DNA of 64,000 nt. Origin: Athripsodes cinereus (taxonomy: Eukaryota > Arthropoda > Insecta > Trichoptera > Leptoceridae). Positions 11,590 to 24,000 of the stretch are shown here, piece by piece. Within the stretch, counting starts at the first letter, position 1. Each line of letters starts with the position of its first letter. The position numbers and the translations under genes were made by a program. Under the pieces are notes generated by a model. That model did not search any database, had not been told where the DNA came from, and worked only from the letters and a program-made list of their open reading frames with translations. The stretch is taken from positions 20,065,237-20,129,236 of the forward strand of contig OX388307.1 in assembly GCA_947579605.1 (NCBI GenBank), given 5' to 3'.

Positions 11590-13314
11590 GATTTAGGTTT
11601 GGCTATCTCTGATGAGCAAATCAAGGAGCTGGAAAGTCACATCCATGACATAGACTTTGCCAAAGCTGCAAAACACGAGAAGGACACCAGACACGATGTG
11701 ATGGCTCATATCCTGACTCTAGCAGAGCAATGTCCCTTGGCAGCTCCAATCATTCATACAGGTGCCACTTCTTGCTTTGTTGGAGACAATACGGATTTGA
11801 TTCTTATTCGAGATGGATTTAACCTGCTACTGCCAAAGGTTGCAGGGGTGATCTACAATTTATCTCATTTTGCTGAGAAATACAAGTAAGAACTTATTGA
11901 TATATCTTGTGTTGCATTGACCTGTACCAATCATTTTCGTTTTAATTTAACAATTAATTTTTTTACTGCTTGTTATCTGAACACATTGATTTTATATATG
12001 TACTTGTACATACGTGTATATGTGTGTTTGTATATGTTGTGATGTTGCATAAAAAATTATAACATTACTTTTAGAAACTGGTATCTCAATATTAATTTTA
12101 TTATTATTTTTAACTTGATATTTTGATTATTATTTTGGATTTACTTGTTGTTATTTTTGTATTTGTCAACATGTAAAAGGCGAAAGCCGTAAATATGCTT
12201 GATTAAATAAATAAAAAAAAATAATCGTAATTAGCTTGTGTTGTGAATGTGAAGTATTTGTATGTTTATTTTTGTTCATGTACTTCTGTATTCTGATTAC
12301 AGGGATCTGCCAACATTGGGTTTCACCCATTTCCAACCTGCTCAGTTGACTACTGTTGGTAAACGTGCTTGTCTATGGCTTCAAGATCTTCTCCTAGATG
12401 AGAGAGCTATGCGCCGTGCAAGAGATGATCTACGTTTCCGTGGTGTCAAGGGTACCACAGGTACACAAGCTTCATTCATGCAACTATTCCAAGGTGACTC
12501 CGAGAAAGTGAAGGCACTTGATAAGAAAGTGGCTGAATTTGCTGGATTTCAACAGTGTTACCAAGTTACTGGACAAACATATTCAAGGAAGGTTGATATT
12601 GAATGTGTTTCCACATTGTCTAGCTTCGGGGCTACAGTTCATAAGATGTGCTCTGATTTGAGATTGCTCGCTTCTCGTAAGGAAATTGAAGAGCCATTTG
12701 AAGCTCTTCAAATAGGCTCCAGTGCTATGCCTTATAAGCGAAATCCTATGAGATCAGAAAGATGCTGCGCTTTATCCAGGCATCTCATAACATTATTTTC
12801 AAATGCTGCTAACACTCATGCTACCCAGTGGCTGGAGAGAACTTTGGATGATTCTGCAAATCGTCGTTTGACATTGGCTGAAGCATTTTTAACAACTGAC
12901 GCCATTTTAACCACCTTGCTTAATATCTGTCAAGGTTTGGTTGTATACCCCAAGGTGATTGAGAGACATATTAGCCAAGAACTACCTTTTATGTCCACGG
13001 AGAATATCATCATGGCAATGGTCAAGGCAGGAGGGGACAGACAAGTTTGTCACGAGAAAATAAGAATCTTGTCTCAAGAAGCTGCGGCCGAAGTAAAGCA
13101 GCATGGAAAGGATAATGATTTTGTGGAGAGAATTAAGAAAGATTCTTACTTCCAGCCAATCCTAAACCAACTCGATACCATCTTAGATTCTTCAACATTT
13201 ATAGGGCGAGCATCTGAACAAGTTGTAGAATTTCTGGAAGATGAAGTTCAGCCTGTCCTGAAAATGTATGGAGATAAATTACAGGGACAAACTCCTGTAG
13301 CATTGACCATATGA
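11590..13314 (+). CDS. AdSL: Adenylosuccinate lyase, two 3' exons (N-terminal exon missing from view)
   Basis: Exons 11590-11885 (acceptor TATTTTCAG, donor ACAA|GTAAGA) and 12303-13314 (acceptor GATTACAG, stop TGA) join in phase 2 to give 435 residues of a family of about 480. The enzyme removes fumarate from adenylosuccinate and SAICAR in purine synthesis and acts as a cytosolic homotetramer. Visible catalytic motifs are intact: [17 protein letters not shown] near 11750, the [16 protein letters not shown] histidine motif near 12320, and the fumarate-lyase signature [11 protein letters not shown] at 12715-12747, which carries the mobile-loop serine. The C-terminal domain ends [10 protein letters not shown]. 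No frameshift or internal stop is seen, so this is a working gene and not a pseudogene. The first exon(s), about 50 residues joining at a phase-0 acceptor, were not recognised anywhere from 845 to 11589. They may lie left of the window. Confidence 0.93.
11886..12302 (+). other. Intron of adenylosuccinate lyase with LINE tail
   Basis: GT-AG intron of 417 bp, phase 2. Most of its 3' half looks like a short LINE tail (family D): ATGTAAAAGGCGAAAGCCGT followed by ATTAAATAAATAAAAAAAA at about 12170-12220. Confidence 0.6.
12165..12220 (+). repeat. LINE 3' tail, family D
   Basis: GTAAAAGGCGAAAGCCGT hairpin plus ATTAAATAAATAAA tail, matching 55795-55870 (GTAAAAGGCCCAGGCCGT) and, reversed, 9825-9895. 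Confidence 0.45.
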
Positions 13315-13513
13315 AGATTATATGGTTTGTATAATTACAGCATAATATGCATTCATATTATTGTGTTTAAGTTTTACATTGTTTTGTAAACAGAAATATA
13401 GTTTTCATATTGAAACAAACATTGTATTTTACAAATTTGTTTTAATCATACATAAAGAGGAAACAGTTGAATACATAAATTAGAATTTGGTGGCAATTCT
13501 GCCCCCACATTAA

Positions 13514-13519
13514 AATAAA
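13514..13519 (+). terminator. Candidate poly(A) signal of adenylosuccinate lyase
   Basis: AATAAA about 200 nt after the stop codon, the first on the plus strand. Several more follow, so the exact site is uncertain. Confidence 0.35.
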
Positions 13520-13957
13520 TAATAAATTAATATGTTTATAATAAATGTATACAATATAAGAAGATAAAACTTCTCTTTTCATGAATAGTTTTTGATTTCA
13601 CATAAATATAAAAATAAGAATAATATTAACAAGAAAATAAATAGTTTATTATTACATAAATCCATTAAAATAAATAAGTTTGTAATAAATACATTAAAAA
13701 TATTCTTTAGGTTATGTAACGAAATAAATAATATTTAGTGAGAATAGGGAATATTAAAAACACTTAAATAATAAAATCATTACACATTTTTTTTAATTGT
13801 GATTTTAACAAAATGGTAACATTAATTTAGGCATAAGAATTTATATTTATGTAATGTTGATACTAGAATAATTTAATTTCCCACTAACATTATACACATT
13901 AAAAACGATATATCCACATACTTATTGTGAATTGCCGTTGTACATAACGCAGTCAAT

Positions 13958-13963
13958 TTTATT
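13958..13963 (-). terminator. Candidate poly(A) signal of the chitinase-like gene
   Basis: TTTATT on the plus strand reads AATAAA on the minus strand, about 185 nt after the stop codon at 14145. Others lie further on (for example 13644), so the choice is tentative. Confidence 0.35.
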
Positions 13964-14144
13964 GAGATATATTTTTTAGATTTGATTAGAATAAGTATTC
14001 GTTATCAGATCAATGTAATACACTTTCAACCAGTTGTACGCAGTTTAAAGAAAATCCCAATAAAATCAAGTGCTTGTTTTGTGTCTTAAGAATAAATAAT
14101 TTAACAGTTTATACATGATAATGATTTAACGGCATGTATATTAT

Positions 14145-17100
14145 TTAATATATTGAAGGTAATAAAGTATTACTCTGACATGCTGGTCCCTGACTTGGCC
14201 AATTACATGCCCCCATTTCATGATCAAAACTCAATTGAATTGGACATCTGAATTCATGTAATATATATTTATTCTTGAAACTATCCCAGCTGCACGAATA
14301 GAACTTATTGCAATCCTTGGGATGTCTAAACAGACCTTCCCTCTTGCACTCGGTACCCTTAGTTGGTGTACCATCATCTTTTTCTTGTGTTTTCTTTATA
14401 TTTAATTTTCTCTCTCCCACAATAATTGGTTTGGTATTGTAAGCGGTTGGAGCGGCATTGGAAACCTCAATGTCATCTTCTACAATGATTGGACTCAATG
14501 TGGAAGAAACTATAATTTTGGACTTGCGTATTATTGTTGTATCATTAGTTGCTTCATTAGTGTAAGAATCATTTTCTTCACTGTAGTCATTGCTTGCTTC
14601 TTCATCTTCATATTCATTATAATCTGTTTCCTGAACTTCAGTTGGGGCATTATTTAGTGTGCGTAGTCCAAATAATCTTCTTTTTTTACTGCAGCTGCAC
14701 TGTGCACGCAGTTTAGTCACTATGAGCGGATTGTAATCATTTACTTTGGTTACAATATTGAATTTTGGTTTGACATTTTTATGCATGGTAATTTTAACGT
14801 GCCCATCAAATGAGATTTGGCCTCGTACTCTATGAGTCTGAGATGTTGTGTCTGAACTCTTACCATCTCCTACTATTGTTATTGTTTTTCCTGTTTTGCC
14901 CTTTTGCGATTTGCTATTTTCTTTGACCAATTCAATATTTAAATTATCAAGAATTGATGAGCCTTCTGCACCATTCTTCTCGTTGAAAATAGTTCCTTTA
15001 GGTTGATTTATATTATTTACAGTATAAGTCTGACTAGTTGAGTAAATATCCAAACCATTACTTGGTTTATATCCAATGTATTCATTACTACTTCCAGTGG
15101 GTACTTTTAGTTGTACATTATAAGCATTTGTATTTCCTTTATTAGTATTAGTTGCAGTACTAGTTTTTCCATTTGTTTGGTATTGGTATGTGTCAAAATC
15201 TGTATTTGTTTTTACTTTGGTTTGGTAATTACTATTTCCAGCATCATTATATGTGTATCCTTGAATTTTGTATTTGTTAATATCAAAACCATTATTAGCA
15301 TTTCCTCCAATTTGATAATTATATGAAACACTTCCAGTTTTTAATTTGGAACTGAGATTTTCTTGGTTTGGATATATATCTGTTTTATCATTTGTGGAGA
15401 TTGGTTTAATTTTGTAATTTTTAAGATCCGTATCCAATTGCTTGATAAGTGAATCATAATTTATATTGCTTGTAGAGACTGTTTTTTTGTTACTATTTTG
15501 TAGATCTGCATTCAGTTGATCAATTAGTGGATTATAGTTGTTATTCGTATTTTTTGCACTTGAAAGATTTGGATAACGAATATTGTACTCTATAGCACTT
15601 TGTGTATTTGATTTCTTTAAAGCGTCACTATCTGTTTGACCGTAGTAAATATCGTAAGCATTAAAAATCTTACCTGGAGTATTTGTATTATAGTTTGCAG
15701 TTTGTCCCTTATATTGTTCCAAATTAATATTATAATTAGTTTCTGGTTTATTTAAACCATTGAGATCAAATTGATAATTACCAAATCCACCATTAGTATT
15801 TTGAGTTTGCGTTAACTTATAATTATTGTTTGTTGTTGATATTTTTTGACTTGATTGACTGGGGTAGCTGTTGTAACTCTTGGAAATATATTGATTTGAA
15901 TCTTTCGTTGCTTTAGCAGAGAAAGTATCGAAAGAACTGCTTGATGTACTTGGGTTATAGTTATTTCCATTTGGATAAATTTTAATATTTTGATTAGATA
16001 TTCCTGATATTTTATCAATATCTGATTTTGTAGCACTTGGAATACTTAATACTTGGGTCTTCGACTTTTGAGGTGCGCTATTAAAAGGATTAAAATCATT
16101 TATATGTACTACAGGAATTCCACCCAATTCTGGATATTGTAATAAGTCATAATTGACTTGAGTATTTTGTACTGGTGCAGGAGTTACTTGTGGAGGTTGA
16201 TAATTTGGATATGTTGTTTTTGGTGTATTTGGCAATACATATGTTTGGGATTCATAAGGAATGGCTTCTGTAGTTGAAATAGTTTTGATAGAAGCTGTAT
16301 TTAGAGCTGGTTCATTTACTATTATGGGAGTCACATGTTGTACAACAGTAGCTGGTGTTGGAACAACAGTATACTGTATTTCTCTAGATTTTTCTTGAGG
16401 TAGTTGATATTTATTTTGAGTATATGAGATACTTGTTGGAATATTTTGTTTTACTTCAGATACATAAGAAACACTTGGCCCAGACACTGCTGGTTGTCCA
16501 GGATATATATGAGGTTTTTGGCTTACATACTGAGTGTCTACTTGGTGATAATTAAATGGCAATTCACTGAATCCTGTTGGTTGGCTTTGATCATATGTAT
16601 ACGTAGATAATGGAGGACTTATTGAAGATTGTTTTGATGTTGATACCGATGAGTATGCCGTAGGAGCAGAGTATGGCTGCTGTGTATATTTGACATTAGT
16701 TTGTTGTGTTGGAAAACTTAATTGTGGTACTGCGAAATCACTTTGTGAAAAGTATCCAGAATATTTTCCATTGGGTTGTGTGTTACCCACAGATGATTCT
16801 ACATTGTATGAAGATTTTTGTGATTCATTTTGTAAATCTCCGACACTGACAGTTTTTGTTTGTCCTACTAATCCAGATACAAGTGCTCCTGTTAATAATT
16901 CTGGTTTTGATATTTCAGAATATTTAATTGAATAACTTTGTTCTTGCGGTTTTGAATAATAATTCAATTTGTTGCTAGTACTTACTGGAGGTTTGACTGA
17001 ACCAAAATATATGTTACCACCATTTACAGAATCTGTCTCATAGTATGGGGTTACATATTGCTGAGATGGAAGAGTTGGTAACACAACTGTACTGCCTGTT

Positions 17101-18058
17101 GTGACTGTTTCATACTCTTTGGCCTTAGGTGACAGTGTTATAGATGTTTGAACAGGTGGTAGTGCAGTTGATTGTACATATACCTGAGGTGTATTATATG
17201 TTGAGTATTCTTTCACAGTTTTGCCATAATTAGCAATATTTCCAATATTTCCCGAGTTTGCAAACGCTGTAGTATCATATTGAGTAGTTTGCTTTTGTGT
17301 GTATTTTGGTACTATTTGGCTATTTTCATTTAGCTCATAAACTGGATATTCTCCTATAAACATGTGTGTGTTTTCTCCTGATGCAATGTTTGAAGTATAT
17401 CCTGTAAGATTGAATTTGTTTACAGGATTATCATATGGTTGAGGTGTACTGTAAGTTATGTATTCATTTGCAGTGTTTGCAGTGTTGGGAGTGATTCCAG
17501 AAGTTGAAAATGTTTTTGTATTATATTGAGTAGCGTAGTTTTGTGTGTACTTTGGTACCGTTTGCCCTCTTTGATCAAATTCAGAAACTGGATATTGTCC
17601 TATTAACGTATGTTGCCTCTCTCCCGTAACAATATTTGGTGCATATCCTGTCGGATTGTATTTGTTTTCTTGATACTTGAAACTTGAGCCTGGATTTTGA
17701 TATTGCACATTTTGAGATATACTTTGTCCTTGTCCACCATTTCCATTAATGTTTGCATACTTATATACATCTTGAGAATTCATGTTTCCATAAGTAATGC
17801 CATTTACACCAAAGGAAGTTTGTCCAGAGCCTTGAACTCTTTCTTCAGGATTTATAAACGCTTTATAACCACTTGGCTGTTGAAGGTTACTTGTATATAA
17901 GCTATATTGTTCACCACCTGCTGTAGGCAGTCCAGCATTATTTGTCTGTGCTACTGTTTGTATTCCTATGAGGTTGTCATATTTTGCTCCAGATAGTAAA
18001 TTCTCATATCCAGCTGTGTTGATGGCATCTGCAGTGCTACCGATAAAAGCTGAGGGAC
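14145..18058 (-). CDS. Exon 8 of the chitinase-like gene: low-complexity region and C-terminal CBM14
   Basis: One 3.9-kb exon (acceptor TTGTTTTAG, phase 1) with no interruption, encoding residues 548-1851. It is dominated by Tyr, Asn, Gln, Ser, Thr and Pro. It contains an 82-residue tandem duplication (17172-17663), short Cys-poor repeats such as NYNPxIxQLxxDL, a conserved-looking stretch VKPKFNIVTKVNDYNPLIV, a basic CSCSKKRRLF patch, an acidic patch (DYNEYEDEEASNDYSEEND) and the final CBM14 starting CKREGLFRHPKDCNKFYSC. Many Ser/Thr allow mucin-type O-glycosylation. Open frames on the plus strand inside it are shadows. Confidence 0.88.
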
Positions 18059-21000
18059 CTAAAACAAATATTTGAAAATATTTTTTGAATAAGAATTTAA
18101 AATGTACGACTTCCCCAATTCATCATTAAAATTTTACTAAAATCAGGTTTTAACTATCAGACACACTTGGACTTGGAAGACATAGATGATAACTTGGATA
18201 TGCTCCCCGGAATATTAAAATATCAATCTATCGTTTATGTAATGTTTACGAATGCCTGCTTGTTACAGGATACTCAAAAACTTACAGATATTTTCTTTAC
18301 CAGTGACTCCATGAGATAGATTTTAAATATACTATACTATACCATCACGGCATATCCCACAAGTGGGGTAGCCAGCAGATCAGCTGCATGTAAGAAACAT
18401 GCAAACTGTCCTCTTCGTGCCAATATAAAATCAAGACATTCAGGATGGGTGGAAAACCTCATCGCTGAATTTAAGATGTAAAATGTCTTATTTTTTTCGA
18501 ACACCTGCCTTTTACAGGGCACTCGAAAACTTACGCAGAAGAGTGGGAGACCAATTCTTTACCGGGTGCTCCACGGGAAAGACCAATTCTTTACCGGGTG
18601 CTCCACGATTTTAAATATTTTGTGATAAAACATGTTACGTATGAAAATATTTATAATTTAACACAGTTGAACTAACAATTAAAACCTATTATGTAAGTAC
18701 CTATAGCAAATAAATTTTTAGGTTGTATATGACTTATGTAAAGGAGTTAGATAATAAGTAATTGAAAAAAACATTCAAACCATTTAAAATAACTGCATTG
18801 CGATTGTGTCCATGATCGTACAAAACAGCTTCATATCTGCCTACATTTCCACATCCGGGGATCTGCCATGGCCAATCACAGATCAGACGGTTTTCATCAA
18901 AGCCCAAGCCAAATGGACACCTGAACTCATATGCAGTTAATACTTGTTTGCCATGATCCAGGCAAGCAAAGAACCATCGACAGTTTTCAGGATCGGCATA
19001 GTAACCTGAAAATATATATAAGTGATTGAGCTATATTGATACAATTAACTGATATATAAATGGTTCAATGTAATGACCAGTAAGTACAAAATAGAATTTT
19101 GATATATGAAATTTGTCATCACCTTCTTTTTGTGGACAGATGAATCTAGTTTGGGGAACTGGGGCTATTTCTGAACTTCCTGGACAAGCTTGGCCCTTAT
19201 CCAAACTGCCAGGCCACACACAAACCTCGTATCGTGAATCAAATTCTAAACCAGAAGGACAATCAAACTCAAATACGGTAAATTCGTCGCTTTGTTGATC
19301 AAACTTGACACATCTGTAGAATCTATTACAGGATCTGGGATGGACAAAGTAGCCTTGACGCTGGCACTCAAATTCAGTTCTTATGTCCTAGAAATGAAAC
19401 ATTATTATTAAGGATGTTGAAGTTTTGTATCCTCTTTGTCTGCTTGAGAGAAAGTTAAAAATAATTTACTAAATTAATAGTTTGCTTTTGTGTTAACCAA
19501 AATATGAAACTTAATCATACTTTTGTAATTTTTGTGATAACTGAAGATTAATCTTGTAATTACCAAATTTCATCAGATTTGTTTAGCATCAAGTACCTGT
19601 TTCCGTTTCTATTTTACTTGAAGAGGAATATTTTAATAGGTATATCAAGTAAGTTTTATTACAAGTATTTATTTAAATAAATGTGTTATGATATACCTCT
19701 CTGATTGCGTGGACTATTCCATCAGAATCCACAACCCTTGTTATTCTGTATGGAGATAGTTGTACAGAGTCAGTCCAAAATTGACTCTGGGGAGCTGCTA
19801 ATATCTCATTTTTCAATGATCTGAAAAAAATAATATTTATTTATGTCAGATTAAAGATGTTAACTTGTTAAATTTTGATAATATCTGTTGTGACTTCTAG
19901 CTGGATTATGGTATTATTTACTAAAAAGAAGTCTATTTAAGGGCCGTAGACAAACCGTACTTAGCTATCGACTACTGGCGAACTTTTTCGACAATTTACA
20001 TACATGTACCGTAATTATGCGTTATTGTTGTGGTTATAGTTGAAAATTCGTTTGTAGTCGATCATCAAGTATGGTTTGTCTAGGGTGTCTGGTTTTATAT
20101 CCTATACAAGTAGAAGATAGTGCTTTGATTAATAGAAAAAAATTGCTTTTTTACAGTGTATCTTCTATCGCTACATTTTCAACATTGTATTTAGATCAAT
20201 TTACGAAGGCCATATTGAAAGATATAAGAGTTAACCCCAAAACAGCTCTCCTTGGTGCTCGTAGATGAGTACTAAGACTCTTGACAACATGCCCCAGCAG
20301 TCTTCCTTCACATGTATTCTCGTCATCATCGTCTAGGGGAATCAAACCATGTCCAGCTAGTCCTCGGACCCTTGCATATTTGCTCTTCACATCCAGAGAT
20401 GAGACATCTTCGAAGGCGATCCATTTATTGCCACTGAAATATAAAATGAATAGATTTTGATATCTCAATGGGATATACCATTAAATGTATGTACTTTACA
20501 AATTAAGTAGATCATTCTAAAGAAAGAACACATTACTGAACAGGAGAACAATAGTAAGAACTTAAAAAAATTGGAGTAAGGTGAAAACATTTGAGGTTTT
20601 GTGACATAAACACTTTCTTGGAGTTCATCGATGTTAGTTTTCAATTATTTTAACATACTCACTTGAATGTATATGGTGCAGAAAGGTCTTGATCTCTTTC
20701 TAAAGTCCAGTTGCCATCTTTAATTGTGTTGCAGAATTTCTCTTGGTTCAATATTTGTGGTCTGCCAACAGTAGTACTGCCTGGAGTGTTGAGAATTTTG
20801 TTAGAAAGAGTAAAGACGTAAGCATGAGCTGGAGACATAACAACTATCTTCTCTTCAGGAACACCGAGACCGACTACCAAGTCCACTGTTGAATCCTAGA
20901 ATATAGTAGATACGAGTTTGAAAGATTATGTACTAAATCTATTATAAACTAAAATTTACTGTGATCTTGGTTAGTTTTATGAGTTAACACATTACTTTGA

Positions 21001-24000
21001 ATTAACAAATTCCAATGTTTATTGAAACTTACTTACAATGTCCTAACAAGACGAAATTTACTTATATTTTGTCATCAGAGGCATTTGTAATTTTTTATGG
21101 AAACTATAAATCTCACAAATAGGGACATTATTATGATTTCAAGTTCTAACATTCTGGTATGGAAAAACTGCAAAAGTACTTGGTCTAGTCTAGACGGAGA
21201 ATGTATTTTATTTTTTTATTCGTGTAATTTAAAATTGAAATTCTGCTGACATCTCTTTTCCACATTGCTACACAAACTTGTAAGTAATTGTGGGGTTGTT
21301 TGAAATGTTGTGAAAAAAATTAAGTTATTTTCTTACTATGTTCATCATATCCCAGAGACCGCTCAGCCTACTGGGATGAGAAGTCACATTATGAATGTCT
21401 TCCATACCATAAGTCTCCAGTATAAATAGATCCACATACTTCTGCAAGACCTTCATGTCATAATATTTGGCTAAAAGTTCCGATGCTCCTGGTAACGAAA
21501 GCATGACTATGGAGTGAGTTCCCGTTCCAACAGTACTCCTGACAGCTTTGATATTGTTAGTCACTCTTGTTCGATCTAGTTCGTGGTGTGCATTCTGGAT
21601 TTCTACTCCATGACAGTGATGAGAGTCCAGAAAGTCATCCAAATTCTGAAATGAAAAAAAGAATAAAAATAATGTTATTTACTTTCAGTGACCTAGTAAC
21701 TCATGTAAGGATTTGGCCTCCGAAGCAATGAATCTGCAAGTCTTAATATATTATGGACCTATTCTGAATACTTATATTATTTTTGTGGTTCAGAGAGGTC
21801 GATCTCTATGTTTAATCAATGTAACTAGTTCACTGACTATCCCACATTATGAAAAAGCCATAATAGTATAAAAATATATCCTACTCATTGAAAGCCACCT
21901 CTTCACTTCATATAATTCTTTTATTCATTGATAAATCTATTTTCGTCATCTGTCTGTTAAAATGTAATAGAAATATGCAGATAAATGATATTATATCAGA
22001 ATAAAGAGGAGACATATTGTATTGTAGGTACTGGACTATATGTGTCATTATTAAATGCATTATTATTTCAAACCGAGTTGGTAATGTTAAGGAGTGCTGG
22101 TAAATAATAATAAGGTGCAGCCATAACTAACAACAACTAGGCATAAGTTTAGTATTGTTTTATGCAAAATTAGTCAAGCTCTAATGACAGATCATGGATA
22201 AAGATCCTTAAGCAAATGAAGGACTATGATCTAATCATAATAGATCCGCGATAATTTATTCAATATTAGGTACTTATTTAACTATGATCTATTGGATCAT
22301 AATAAAATAATTATAGATTTTATAAAACTTCCTGTTTTATAAAAAAAGTTTTATTTTTATTTCTATTTCATTCATAAATATACAGTATACATTGATATTA
22401 CAATAACAAAATAATATAACACACAGTAAAAATGCTCCCTCCATAAGCAACTAAATGCTTGTGCGGAGGGTCGGATTTCAAATATAGTTCTCTGATAATA
22501 ACAATAAGCGGGAGATGATAGAAGTAGGTACCTACTATTGAATTGCAAAATTGATTGAAATATATCTTTCTTAAGTTGAGATGAATGAATTGAGAAAAAA
22601 TAAAACCTGAATGGATTCAATATTATGAACTTATGGTACCTACATGATTAAGGTTCACGTTTACCTAATTATTTATAAAAAAAAAACACAGTTTTCGTTA
22701 GTGATGGCGATTTTTAAGAATTTCCGCTCTATTTTCAAGGATGTTATATTATGTGCATCGCTAGTGATCAGTATTGATGAAACATGTATTCACATCTTTT
22801 CAATTTGGAGGATCATCCAGAGTGATCACTGTGATGAAGTGTGAATAGCCCTTTAGTTAAAGTTTTGAATTACTTCATTTTACGTTTTCCCCGAGATGAG
22901 AACAAATGCTTTAAAAGTGGACAAGCGATTAACAGTCTGAGATACCTACTTATAAGTAATCTGTCAAAAATAATAAGTCTATGTTAAAAACTTTTAATTT
23001 ATTTCCATGCTACATTCTTTACGAGCTAGGCTGAGAGGGTGGAATGTAAGAACCTCGATTCTTTTTATCTATTATCTGTCATTAGGTCTTTAATACAAAA
23101 AATGATCTGTTAAATTTTGGTAGGTAGGTACCTGTAAGATCTTATTAAGTCTACTCTAGAGTCGTTATTTTATGTCTTTGTGTCTATTGTTAGATAATAT
23201 TTAGTCAAACGACAATATTGTAGTACATTTTGGTACGTACCTAACTTAAAACGAAGGCAATATGCATCATTAGAATAACTCCATGGGACAAACCTTCCGA
23301 CCTTCATAATAATATATCACTGCGTGGCGTTCGAAATAACAACATGTTTAATATTAAGGCTTTATAATATCACTAGTTGTAAACTGTTTCTCATCTAAGT
23401 AACTCAATTACACCATCCAACAGTCCATAATAAGGTGTTTGTGCAAGTGTCTAGTTAGTACCAAATGTATCTACTCGTATGGGAGTGTTGAGAAGTCTTA
23501 ATATTGCCTAGCTCTGCCGATTCATAGTTTCATTCATGGTCAGTAGCGAAGTGAGTGAATTTGCACTCTGTTGAAGAAAATGTGCACCCTGGAAACTTAG
23601 CTATGAAGGGGAAAAGAAGATAAAATATCCCATTATAATATATTGTCACCTTCAGTTCTGCAATGAGGTACCTATGCCAGCTTTCCTAAATCTAATTTTG
23701 TGCCACGGAGAAGACAACCTATAGCTTTATTACATATCTACTTATTTCAATGGCTACGTATACCTACTGGAAATGCTGCAATAATAAAATAATATAGGTA
23801 AATAGCTTAATTCATTGATCGAAATTTAGAATTTTTATTCATTCAAGTGATTTATTCCTTCTTGGTGACAGTTAAGAAGATGGAAAAATCTCTCGCACCA
23901 TAAATGTTCATCCTTTGTGGTATTTGTGTAATCATTGCATTTATAAGTATATTTGAATTTATTGCATTTTCTTTCGCCAATATAATTTTCATAATTTGGT

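Larger units (their letters stand above)
13315..14144. other. Convergent intergenic region / 3' UTRs
   Basis: 830 bp between the stop codons of adenylosuccinate lyase (plus) and the chitinase-like gene (minus). Extremely AT-rich, with many AATAAA-type strings for both strands, so both transcripts can end here and could overlap. No other gene is seen. Confidence 0.6.

Noticed and set aside
11590..13314. Possibility that adenylosuccinate lyase is a processed or decayed pseudogene because the N terminus is missing.
   Set aside because: It has a normal phase-2 intron, intact motifs, no stops or frameshifts and a proper phase-0 acceptor at its first visible exon.
16690..16935. Cysteine-rich plus-strand open frame.
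   Set aside because: It is antisense to the low-complexity exon 8 of the chitinase-like gene. The composition comes from Thr/Gln-rich codons read backwards.
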